From positions 1 to 64,000 of the forward strand of contig JARKUF010000020.1 in assembly GCA_029974015.1 (NCBI GenBank): 64,000 nt of DNA. The letters are read 5' to 3'. Source of the DNA: Spirochaetota bacterium. GTDB taxonomy: Bacteria; Spirochaetota; UBA4802; JAGODF01. Made by a program: the position numbers and the translations under genes. Position 1 is the stretch's first letter. The number at the start of each line of letters is the position of its first letter. Shown here in pieces: positions 36,657 through 43,709 of this stretch. The notes under the pieces were generated by a model. It saw only the letters and a program-made list of their open reading frames with translations. It ran no database searches and was not told the DNA's origin.

Positions 36657-37541
36657 TCACAGCGCCACATGGCGCTTCAGAAAATCAATCTGGTCCCCCA
36701 CTGACTTTTCGAAGTTGGGCGCCACATAGACGTCGAAGTGATCGAGATCGTATGTGATAAGCTCGCAACGTGCCGCCTTTTTTGACGCCTTCACCGCAGC
36801 CTTCGATGGGGTGGTGAGGTCCCTGAGGGCCACCTGGATAAGCCAGGGGCACGCAATTTTCGAAGCTTTCCTGGAAGGAGAATAATTCGCGACGGAGAGA
36901 AAGATGCGCGCCGCCACCACCTTTTCATACTCAAAGCCCCTGGGGATGAGCCGCAGCACTCCTTCCAGTGCGCCCGGAGCGGTCATTGCTCCGAGCTCCC
37001 CCGGCGCGGCGACGATGTCAACGTAATAAGGTTTTCTGCCCGTCATCATCCTCAGGAGGTCGCGGAACGCGGCGAAGCCCAGGCGCAGATTCTGCTTAAA
37101 GCCCGCCGCCATGGCCGTGGCTGCGCCGTCAAGGTGCGGCACCTGGGAAATTACCGCGGCAATGCCCTGTACTTCCGGGGCGATTGCCGCTACATGCCCT
37201 CCGCTGAAGGAAGTACCCCAGAGCACCATGCGCGCCCCGTCGACGCCGGCAAGCGTGCGAACGTATTCGATGGCGGCCCGCCAATCCTGATGCTGCCGGC
37301 GGATACTCAGCAACTGGCGGGGCTCCCCATCGCTATCGCCGAAATGCCGGTAATCGAATACCATGACATGGTAGCCGGCGGATGAAAACCGCTCTGCATA
37401 GGCGTCGAGGCGCATCTCCTTCACCCCGCCAAAACCATGGGCCATAACAATGCATGGGCGCACCCCTTCGCCTCCGGAATAAAACCATCCCCGGCAGGTT
37501 AGACCTTTAGACTGGAATTGAATATCGGACCTTGACGGCAT
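36657..37541 (-). CDS. alpha/beta hydrolase, dienelactone hydrolase-like
   Basis: A 294-residue hydrolase with the full catalytic set: the oxyanion motif VMAHGFGG, the nucleophile elbow LWGTSFSGGH (serine near 111), an acid in the loop QVALRDLTTP and the histidine in YDLDHFDVY. VMVFDYRHFGDSDGEPRQL is typical of esterase/acyltransferase-like members of this group. The substrate cannot be told. AGGAGGTCGAA precedes the ATG. Confidence 0.88.
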   Translation of the reverse strand: MPSRSDIQFQSKGLTCRGWFYSGGEGVRPCIVMAHGFGGVKEMRLDAYAERFSSAGYHVMVFDYRHFGDSDGEPRQLLSIRRQHQDWRAAIEYVRTLAGVDGARMVLWGTSFSGGHVAAIAPEVQGIAAVISQVPHLDGAATAMAAGFKQNLRLGFAAFRDLLRMMTGRKPYYVDIVAAPGELGAMTAPGALEGVLRLIPRGFEYEKVVAARIFLSVANYSPSRKASKIACPWLIQVALRDLTTPSKAAVKASKKAARCELITYDLDHFDVYVAPNFEKSVGDQIDFLKRHVAL

Positions 37542-37615
37542 TTCGACCTCCTGTATCGCGCAATAAGTTTGTCCGGCATGTCCAATTTTCTTGATACTGG
37601 CAAAATTTATTTTAT

Positions 37616-37793
37616 GTGAACCTCTAAAAATTAAATTTTTAGAGGTTCACATAAATTGTAACTGCCGTCATACTCAGGGCTTAGCCTTTTCCGCACGCCG
37701 TAGGCTGGCGGAAAAGGCTACATATTAGAGGTTACCATATCAGGATTTCCACCTGCCAGAGGCGGACGGAAAATCAGAGCTACCACCCTTAAT
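37616..37793 (+). repeat. composite palindromic repeat plus a partial second copy
   Basis: The AT hairpin is GTGAACCTC...GAGGTTCAC, changed in both arms compared with the GGGAACC form. The GC hairpin is TAGCCTTTTCCGC...GCGGAAAAGGCTA, again altered on both sides with pairing kept. A second GC hairpin (GATTTCCACCTGCC...GGCGGACGGAAAATC) follows from 37741. Confidence 0.8.
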
Positions 37794-37889
37794 CCTCTTT
37801 TCCCAATTTATTAAAGTATAATTACATCCATGATGTCAAGCAGTAGATGCCTATCATCTTTAATTATTTCTTGACATATATGCTTTTAT

Positions 37890-37974
37890 GGTTGCTTCTA
37901 ATATTTTGTTTTTCCGCCCCCTGAAGAAGGGCAGGAAACCAAAATCCTGAGCGTGCTGGCAATTACCATTTATA
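37890..37974 (-). repeat. composite palindromic repeat, reverse orientation
   Basis: Read on the minus strand: linker ATGGTAATTGCCAGCACGCTC, GC hairpin and the closing TTAGAAGCAACC. The AT hairpin is missing. Confidence 0.65.
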
Positions 37975-38041
37975 CGAGTAGCTTTTTGCTTTTTCATAAA
38001 AGAGTGAGCAATCACTTTACATTCCCCTCCCGGAGGACAAC

Positions 38042-39334
38042 ATGAATGCTTCAGGAATAAAACTTTACGGCTACAGATGGGTCGTTCTTGCGGTTTTCGC
38101 GCTCCTCAACGCCGTTGTCCAACTAAATTGGATCGCCTTCGCCCCCATCACCGTGGACTGCATGGCCCTCTACAACACCTCGGCCTTCTGGATTGTCCTC
38201 CTGTCCATGGTGTACATGGTGGTGTATCTTTTTATGAGCGTGCCGGCATCCTATATCATCGACCGCTTCGGCATTCATGTGGGCGTGGGAATCGGGGCCG
38301 TACTCACCGCCGTTTTCGGACTCCTCCGGGGAATCTACGGCTCCGACTACACCATGGTGGCCCTCTCCCAGTTCGCCCTCGCCGTCGCCCAGCCCTTTAT
38401 ACTGAATGCCGTCACGAAAGTGGCTGCGGAATGGTTCCCCATCAACGAACGCGCCACGGCCACGGGAGTCACCATGCTCGCACAGTTCCTGGGAATCATC
38501 GTCGCCATGGCCCTCACAAAAGTCATAGCCCACTCGTACATGGCGGGCGACGGGTCCGCCCGCCTCTCCATGGAAGCCGTACGCGGGGTCCTCATGCTTT
38601 ACGGCTACGCCTCAATCGCCTCTGGTGCCCTTTTTATCATCTTCGGGCGAAGCAAACCGGCCACTCCGCCCTGCCGAGATGACGAGGTGGAACGCTTCGG
38701 CGTCTTCGAGGGATTGGGCCATATCTTCCGCCACCGGGACATGATACTCCTGCTTGCCATCTTTTTCATTGGCATGGGAATGTTCAACGCCATCTCCACC
38801 TTTATTGACCTCATCCTGGCATCGAAGGGGTACGTCGCGGGAGGAAACGAAGCAGGGAACGTCGGGGCCGCGATGATGGTGGCCGGCGTCCTCGGCGCCG
38901 CCGTCATTCCGCCCATCTCCGATAAACTTCGGAAACGAAAGCTGTTTTTTCTCATCTGCATGTTCGGCACCATGCCTGGGCTTATCGGCCTCACCTTCGC
39001 TGAGGCATACGAGCCGCTCCTTATTTCGAGCGCCATCTTCGGATTTTTCTTTATGGCCGCGGCCCCCATGGGATACCAGTACGCTGCCGAAGTGGGCCAC
39101 CCCGCCCCGGAGTCCACCTCTCAGGGGATGATAGTCCTGGCCGGCCAGATTTCAGGTTCTATCTTCATCGTCCTCATGGCTCTCCTGGGAAACATCACCG
39201 TCGAGGCCCTGGCGGACGCCGCCCGGGCCTCGGATATCACCCTCAAGCCTTTTATGATCATGTTCATCGTCCTTTCTGTGATCAATATTGCCATGGGCCT
39301 CATGGTAAAGGAGTCGGACATGATCCGTAAATAA
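38042..39334 (+). CDS. MFS transporter, FLVCR-like
   Basis: A 430-residue major facilitator with twelve predicted helices. The first helix begins YGYRWVVLAVFALLNAV, and the loop between helices 2 and 3 holds YIIDRFG, the usual A-motif position. The general layout matches the DIRC2/FLVCR group (FLALAVAQPFILNAVTKVAAEWFP is the characteristic stretch, spread over 118-143). Members move haem or organic cations in animals; in bacteria the substrate is unknown. CCCGGAGGACAAC precedes the ATG. It is followed by tRNA genes on the same strand. Confidence 0.88.
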   Translation: MNASGIKLYGYRWVVLAVFALLNAVVQLNWIAFAPITVDCMALYNTSAFWIVLLSMVYMVVYLFMSVPASYIIDRFGIHVGVGIGAVLTAVFGLLRGIYGSDYTMVALSQFALAVAQPFILNAVTKVAAEWFPINERATATGVTMLAQFLGIIVAMALTKVIAHSYMAGDGSARLSMEAVRGVLMLYGYASIASGALFIIFGRSKPATPPCRDDEVERFGVFEGLGHIFRHRDMILLLAIFFIGMGMFNAISTFIDLILASKGYVAGGNEAGNVGAAMMVAGVLGAAVIPPISDKLRKRKLFFLICMFGTMPGLIGLTFAEAYEPLLISSAIFGFFFMAAAPMGYQYAAEVGHPAPESTSQGMIVLAGQISGSIFIVLMALLGNITVEALADAARASDITLKPFMIMFIVLSVINIAMGLMVKESDMIRK

Positions 39335-39395
39335 CAGCGCAATTTGGAGGATGATATTATCGGCTGGAACGCCGGAGGGGCCTGCAAATTTTTAT

Positions 39396-39423
39396 TTGAC
39401 ATATACGCCCGCTCCCTTAGAGT
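39396..39423 (+). promoter_or_regulatory. candidate promoter of the tRNA-Ser gene
   Basis: TTGACA (39396-39401), a 16-base spacer and TAGAGT (39418-39423), seven bases before the tRNA. Confidence 0.45.
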
Positions 39424-39429
39424 GACTTC

Positions 39430-39513
39430 GGAGGATTGTCTGAGTGGTCGATAGAGGCGGTCTTGAAAACCGTTGGGTTAACAGCCCCGGGGGTTCGAAT
39501 CCCTCATCCTCCG
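39430..39513 (+). tRNA. tRNA-Ser (anticodon TGA)
   Basis: The acceptor stem GGAGGAT pairs with ATCCTCC. The anticodon loop is CTTGAAA within CGGT...ACCG, giving TGA. A long variable arm (class II) and GGGTTCGAATCCC complete the cloverleaf. CCA is not encoded. Confidence 0.96.
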
Positions 39514-39522
39514 AACAATGTT

Positions 39523-39551
39523 GCCCAACCTCGGCGGGTTGGGCGCATTTT
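39523..39551 (+). terminator. hairpin between the two tRNA-Ser genes
   Basis: GCCCAACC (39523-39530) pairs with GGTTGGGC (39537-39544), followed by GCATTTTA. A perfect TATAAT (39559-39564) just after it may drive the next tRNA, though no matching -35 box is seen. Confidence 0.5.
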
Positions 39552-39568
39552 ACAGGAGTATAATTCCG

Positions 39569-39656
39569 GGAGAGGTGACCGAGAGGCCTAAGGTAACGGT
39601 TTGCTAAACCGTCGCACCTCAAAAGGGTGCCGGGAGTTCGAATCTCCCCCTCTCCG
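39569..39656 (+). tRNA. tRNA-Ser (anticodon GCT)
   Basis: The acceptor stem GGAGAGG pairs with CCTCTCC. The anticodon loop is TTGCTAA (GCT), with a long variable arm and a T-arm GGGAGTTCGAATCTCCC. It is a class II tRNA; CCA is not encoded. Confidence 0.96.
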
Positions 39657-39661
39657 AAGGT

Positions 39662-40141
39662 ATGATGAAGTTCATTACAAACACGAAGGCAAAAATCAGA
39701 GAAAAGCGCCTTGCAATCCTGGCCCGGGTAAGCAAACAGTACGGGAAGATAAAAACCGGGGCCCTGAGGCTTAAAGACCTGGCGTTCAGCGAGCGCTACA
39801 ATAACTATTTCGCTGCTGTCGCCTTTGTGCCCTTCGTGGGATGGCTTATACCGCTGTATCTTAAAAAGGAAAATCCTTTCTGCCAGCAACAGGGAAAGTC
39901 GGGATTTTACCTAAGTTTTATTTTTACGTCCCTGGTGCTTTTATCTGTTTTCGTCAGCATTTTTTTGTCACGGGACTGGCGTATAGCCCGTTTCGTTAAT
40001 GCCGTCCTGGTATACATGGAGTACGCTTTGTACTTCGGGCTTTGCGTTTACGGCATCCGGGAATCTGTCCATAATCGGAACGCCAGTCTGATAGACCGCA
40101 TTCCCCTTATGTCGAAGCTGCGCGCCGCCATAGAGTTATAA
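39662..40141 (+). CDS. small membrane protein between tRNA genes
   Basis: A 159-residue protein with a basic N-terminus and three hydrophobic segments (YFAAVAFVPFVGWLIPLYL, FYLSFIFTSLVLLSVFVSIFL, FVNAVLVYMEYALYFGLCVYGI). The pattern FVPFVGWLIPLYLKKENPFCQQQGKSG recalls DUF4870/TIC20-like proteins, in which a helix is followed by xxFxxxQGxxG. It starts five bases after tRNA-Ser(GCT), with GAAGG as ribosome binding site, so the tRNA and mRNA are probably made as one transcript. No function is known. Confidence 0.75.
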   Translation: MMKFITNTKAKIREKRLAILARVSKQYGKIKTGALRLKDLAFSERYNNYFAAVAFVPFVGWLIPLYLKKENPFCQQQGKSGFYLSFIFTSLVLLSVFVSIFLSRDWRIARFVNAVLVYMEYALYFGLCVYGIRESVHNRNASLIDRIPLMSKLRAAIEL

Positions 40142-40192
40142 GAGCTTCCTGCCGGCAAAGTCCGGCATCGCGGCATATAAAAGTTTCAACAC

Positions 40193-40266
40193 GCGTCCAT
40201 AGCTCAGCTGGATAGAGTGACGGACTACGAATCCGTAGGTCGGAGGTTCGAATCCTCCTGGACGCG
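40193..40266 (+). tRNA. tRNA-Arg (anticodon ACG)
   Basis: The acceptor stem GCGTCCA pairs with TGGACGC. The D-loop is AGCTCAGCTGGATAGAGT, the anticodon loop CTACGAA (ACG) and the T-arm GGAGGTTCGAATCCTCC. CCA is not encoded. Confidence 0.97.
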
Positions 40267-40421
40267 CAGTAAATTTTTTTCTTCCAATATCTTTACAGGC
40301 AAAAAGCCAAGTGAAAGTTGACGCGACTGAGTTTTATTTTGGATTACCTATGCCAAAAAAGTCGTGTCTTCTTTTTTTTAAGTGGGTTAATCCCGGGACG
40401 GCAAGAATTGACACTTTCCTT

Positions 40422-41036
40422 TCAGTGATGCGAGGGGACCAGCGGCAGCGCCGCGAATTTCGGGTACCGCACTCTGAATTTCGCGGCAACCTCCACTATT
40501 CCTTCCTCCACGGGAGTTACTTCCCAGACGATATCCCTTCCGCCTTCCTTCGCGTACGACAGACCGCTGAAGTGCCCCGCGAAATACGCGGTGCCCTTTG
40601 CCACGGTGAAGGGAGCAGTCTGCCTGCAGCGGGTTCCGCAGTCGAATGGGCGGCGCGCCGTGCAGTCCATCTTCTCCAGCGTGAAGAGCGAGCGCACCGC
40701 CGGGCACGCGAGCATCTCTTCGAAGACGTACCTGCCGGGCTCCAGGGCAAAGGCCGCGATCTCCCCGTATTGCGCGCGGTCCGCGTCGCCGCGCAGTTTT
40801 ATCATCCTCGCCTTTCCCGTGTCCATGTTGCGCAGTGACAGCACCACGTCCTTCCTGAAGTAGTTCGACATTGTGAAGCTCCCCACCAGGTACGCCATCC
40901 CGGGTTCCGGCGCGTCGCCGGGGCCGACGGGCTCGGTAAAAGAGAGGCATCCGGCGGACAGTGAGACGGCAATTGCGGCGATGACGACTCGGCAGTATGC
41001 GCTGAGGCGGCGCTGAGTCAGGTTGCGTTCTTTCAC
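40422..41036 (-). CDS. lipoprotein of unknown function
   Basis: A 204-residue lipoprotein (VSLSAGC, Cys30) that starts with GTG after AAGGGGGACC. The mature part is beta-rich with an Ig-like feel: AYLVGSFTMSNYFRKDVVLSL, FALEPGRYVFEEM, FTVAKGTAYFAGHFSG. The phrase AYFAGHFSGL and the closing VRYPKFAALP resemble lipoproteins with a DUF2846-like fold that hold surface ornaments in place, but I would not assign it. Four mature cysteines (ACPAV, MDCTARRPFDCGTRC) could make disulfides. GC content is higher than in the neighbours on its left. Confidence 0.65.
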   Translation of the reverse strand: MKERNLTQRRLSAYCRVVIAAIAVSLSAGCLSFTEPVGPGDAPEPGMAYLVGSFTMSNYFRKDVVLSLRNMDTGKARMIKLRGDADRAQYGEIAAFALEPGRYVFEEMLACPAVRSLFTLEKMDCTARRPFDCGTRCRQTAPFTVAKGTAYFAGHFSGLSYAKEGGRDIVWEVTPVEEGIVEVAAKFRVRYPKFAALPLVPSHH

Positions 41037-41230
41037 GGTTGGTCCCCCTTGAACAGGTCAGGCCCGCGGCAGCGGGAGAATTCACCCATCCCGCCGCTGG
41101 AGGAAAAAGTCAAATCGAAAATCTAATCCGCCGGACAATGCGTTTCACGGTATGCCGGATCTTGTTTGCCGGGCCGGAAAGTCCTTGACCGTGCGCGTTG
41201 GTTTCCCCAGTCTGTGCGGAACCCAAACCT

Positions 41231-42196
41231 ATGGTAAAAAGCATGATACATTCGGGCCCCTCACGTCGCTACCGCACGCTCGCCGTTCTCGCTCTGGCTG
41301 CAATGCTGGCGGCTTCGTTTAACGCGCAAGGAAGAGAAAACTCAGCCGGCGGCGGCGCCGCGGGTGCGGCTCCCCTGAGAGGGCTTTATCTCCCGAATAA
41401 AAAGGGCAGGGACCTGGACTTCGTGAAAGACCTCGTTGCGAGGGGAAAGCCCCTGGGCGTTAACATGCTGGTCATCGACGTACATCCCTACGGCCGACGG
41501 CAGTTCGTTATCAACCCCATCGTCATCGATTACCTGAAAAGCGAAAACTTCTATCTTGCGGGAAGGGTGGTCTGCTTCCAGGACGGTATCGACCGCTATC
41601 CCGTCCCGGACGCGGAGCTTTCCCTGATACGGTCCCTGGTCGAGGAGGCGTCTAAGGCCGGGTTCCGTGAAGTTCAGCTTGACTACATCCGTTTCAAGGA
41701 CGGCGGATACCCGTATCCGCTCGCGAAGAAATACGCATTCATCGAAGAGCTTTTAAAAGACTTCCGTAGCGTAACCGACAGGCAGGGCGTGAAGCTTTCG
41801 GCGGACATCTTCGGCAGGATAGTCTTCAACCGGGACGATTACGTGGGCCAGAAGCTCGAGGTCTTCGCGAAGCACGTGGAGATCATCTATCCCATGCTCT
41901 ACCCCAGCCACTTCACCGGCGACTATAACCGCATGGCGAAACCCGGCGAAACGGTGCGTGAGGGTCTGGCGAAGGGAAACCCGCGCATCGCCGGGACCGG
42001 TGCGGTGCTCCAGCCCTATATCCAGGCATTCCCCTATTACATAGGGCGCTCCGGCACCGACCTTGCGGGTTACGTGGCGCTCCAGGTTAAGGCCGCCGAG
42101 GAATCGAAATCCAGGGGCTGGGTCGCGTGGAACGCCGCTGGCAGATACGGGCCGGTCTTCGAGGCGCTCAGGCGGATCCAGGACGGCAACCGATAG
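41231..42196 (+). CDS. putative glycoside hydrolase, DUF4015 family
   Basis: About 321 residues from the ATG at 41231; the frame is open to a TTG at 41198. A signal peptide (LAVLALAAMLAASFNAQG) precedes a TIM-barrel-like domain: RGLYLPNKKGRDLDFVKDL, MLVIDVHPYGRRQFV, EVQLDYIRFKDGGYPYP, KLSADIFGRIVF, IIYPMLYPSHF, ARWGWVAWNA-like end at 310. The LDYIRFP-type and MxYPSHF motifs are the marks of DUF4015, related to GH13-like barrels. A polysaccharide-degrading or modifying role outside the cytoplasm is inferred; no substrate is known. Confidence 0.85.
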   Translation: MVKSMIHSGPSRRYRTLAVLALAAMLAASFNAQGRENSAGGGAAGAAPLRGLYLPNKKGRDLDFVKDLVARGKPLGVNMLVIDVHPYGRRQFVINPIVIDYLKSENFYLAGRVVCFQDGIDRYPVPDAELSLIRSLVEEASKAGFREVQLDYIRFKDGGYPYPLAKKYAFIEELLKDFRSVTDRQGVKLSADIFGRIVFNRDDYVGQKLEVFAKHVEIIYPMLYPSHFTGDYNRMAKPGETVREGLAKGNPRIAGTGAVLQPYIQAFPYYIGRSGTDLAGYVALQVKAAEESKSRGWVAWNAAGRYGPVFEALRRIQDGNR

Positions 42197-42312
42197 AGCG
42201 AATTCACATAGATTCTTGCCTTTTCGTGGAGTTCCTCAATCTCGCCGAGCGTTTCCTTTCCGCGTGACGTGAAATCGTGGAAGAACCATTGCGCTCACTG
42301 CGCTTCGGTGTA

Positions 42313-43266
42313 TTAGCGCGGCGCCTGACTGAAGCCTTCCGGGAGCTTAAGCCGGGTCCCCGGGATGAGCATCCTGGTGTCCTTCACCACGTCGCGGTTC
42401 AGGTTGTAGAGCTTCTCCCAGTTCCTCCAGTCGCCGGAAAGCCTTTCGCTCAGGTTGATGAAGGTGTCGCGCCACTTCACGGTGTAGCAGTTGTCGCATG
42501 GCCGGACCGCTTTGACGGTGTCCGACGTCGGGGCCTTTATCCCGGCTTCGGGCGCCTTGGCCGCGGGTCCTTCCGCTTGCGTTACCGCCTTGCCCGCGTC
42601 GGCGGCAGGCTCGACAGCCTTCTGCGCCGTCTCGGGCGCCTTCTGCGCGTCTACCAGCGTTTCGCCTGTGTAGGGCGGTATATCCCTCTGCGGCGCCTGG
42701 CATCCCGTGCCTGAGAAGAGTCCCCGTATCCTGGGCCAGAGGAGGATGGCGAGGATTAGGAGTATGATAAGCAGTATCAGCCAGGAGAGCCGCTTCATCG
42801 GTTTGCGGGTTTCGTCGACCGGCCTGTCCGCGATGGTCTCGGGGAGGGCCATGTCCACCACTTCCTGCGCCCACCTGATGAACTTGAGCTCGGCGAGGTC
42901 GCGGACGGTCTTAATGTTGAAGGCCTTTTTCAGGAGCTGGGCGTCCTTCTTGCTCACACCCTGGATCGCGTCGACTGGCGCCTTGGCCAGGGCGCCGGCT
43001 TTCTTCTTCTCGTATTTCTTGTCGAGCTTGTCCTTGAACGCCGCCATGTTCGCCGAGGGATCGCTGTCGGCGAGCTCGCAGATTTCCCGCGCCCATTTCC
43101 CGTATTTCAGATTGGCCAGGTCGGCCACGGTCTTGATGTAGAACGCCTTGTAGAGGAGTTCCCCATCATCCTCGCTCACCCCCTGGAGCGCGTGTACCGG
43201 CGCGGCGGCCAGGTCGGTGAAGCTCATCTGCTCGTACTTTTTATCGAATCTGTTCTTGATGTCCAT
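42313..43266 (-). CDS. tandem HhH-like (DUF4332) domains, membrane helix and LysM domain
   Basis: A 317-residue protein with an unusual layout. Two similar helix-hairpin-helix-like units lie at 15-66 and 92-140 (ALQGVSEDDGELLYKAF and AIQGVSKKDAQLLKKAF, each followed by IKTVADLANLK or IKTVRDLAELK). A membrane helix is at 161-178, an Ala/Pro/Lys-rich linker at 190-250, and a LysM peptidoglycan-binding domain at 261-308 (YTVKWRDTFINLSERLSG to MLIPGTRLKLP). The predicted arrangement is cytoplasmic HhH pair, inner membrane helix, periplasmic LysM. A gene for a small zinc ribbon lies 25 bases upstream. GGAGGT precedes the ATG. Confidence 0.8.
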   Translation of the reverse strand: MDIKNRFDKKYEQMSFTDLAAAPVHALQGVSEDDGELLYKAFYIKTVADLANLKYGKWAREICELADSDPSANMAAFKDKLDKKYEKKKAGALAKAPVDAIQGVSKKDAQLLKKAFNIKTVRDLAELKFIRWAQEVVDMALPETIADRPVDETRKPMKRLSWLILLIILLILAILLWPRIRGLFSGTGCQAPQRDIPPYTGETLVDAQKAPETAQKAVEPAADAGKAVTQAEGPAAKAPEAGIKAPTSDTVKAVRPCDNCYTVKWRDTFINLSERLSGDWRNWEKLYNLNRDVVKDTRMLIPGTRLKLPEGFSQAPR

Positions 43267-43291
43267 GCGTAAGGACCTCCATTGTATGATA

Positions 43292-43435
43292 TTACCTCAT
43301 CCCGCCGCAGAGGCCGCATTTCACCGTTTCCCCCTCGATGCAGATACTGTCAAGGGGCGAAGCGCACCGGGGACAGAACTTGAATTCGAGCATCTGTACC
43401 CTGTTTTTGATTTTTCCTATAATCTTTCCGACCAT
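43292..43435 (-). CDS. 47-residue zinc-ribbon protein
   Basis: A short frame upstream of the HhH-LysM gene and on the same strand. It reads MVGKIIGKIKNRVQ, then MLEFKFCPRCASPLD, then KCGLCGGMR. The spacing CPRC-(18)-CGLC is that of a zinc ribbon. Translation may start at 43435 or at the internal Met15 (MLEFKF), giving 47 or 33 residues. Neither start has a strong ribosome binding site. The four cysteines and linkage to the next gene make it credible. It might be a partner in nucleic-acid or protein binding; the role is unknown. Confidence 0.65.
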   Translation of the reverse strand: MVGKIIGKIKNRVQMLEFKFCPRCASPLDSICIEGETVKCGLCGGMR

Positions 43436-43709
43436 AATACAAATTTACACGGCCGTCGTGGAAAAAAGCAAGTAAAAATCGTCCATAAAGTCCATTATGC
43501 GCGCATTCAATGCGGGATAATCACACATGATGATAAGTTTCCGTAAGTTGCCCGATCTGACCCGCGGAACTATAATTGAAGAACCATGGAACAAGAGCTA
43601 TGCTGAAAAAAAGTACTTGATAAAAACCCATGAAAATATATACAAACATGAGCGGCTGCCAGGCTTAAACGATGTGCGTAAGGGGCCTTCCGGCTAATGG
43701 TTTTCCTTA
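43436..43709. other. intergenic gap before the GTPase cassette
   Basis: About 270 bases between divergent genes. The promoter listed at 43617-43644 is the only feature I can support. Confidence 0.4.
43617..43644 (+). promoter_or_regulatory. candidate promoter of the GTPase cassette
   Basis: TTGATA (43617-43622), a 16-base spacer and TATACA (43639-43644), 65 bases upstream of the first gene of the cassette. Confidence 0.5.

Larger units (their letters stand above)
37542..38041. other. 500-base gap filled with palindromic repeats
   Basis: Holds one full repeat (37616-37735), one partial repeat (37736-37793) and one reversed repeat (37890-37974) in the leader of the MFS gene. I see no gene. 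CCCGGAGGAC just before 38042 is the ribosome binding site of the transporter. Confidence 0.6.

Noticed and set aside
40193-40266. tRNA-Arg as an integration site for the following GC-rich block
   Set aside because: I saw no second copy of the tRNA 3' end downstream and no integrase gene.
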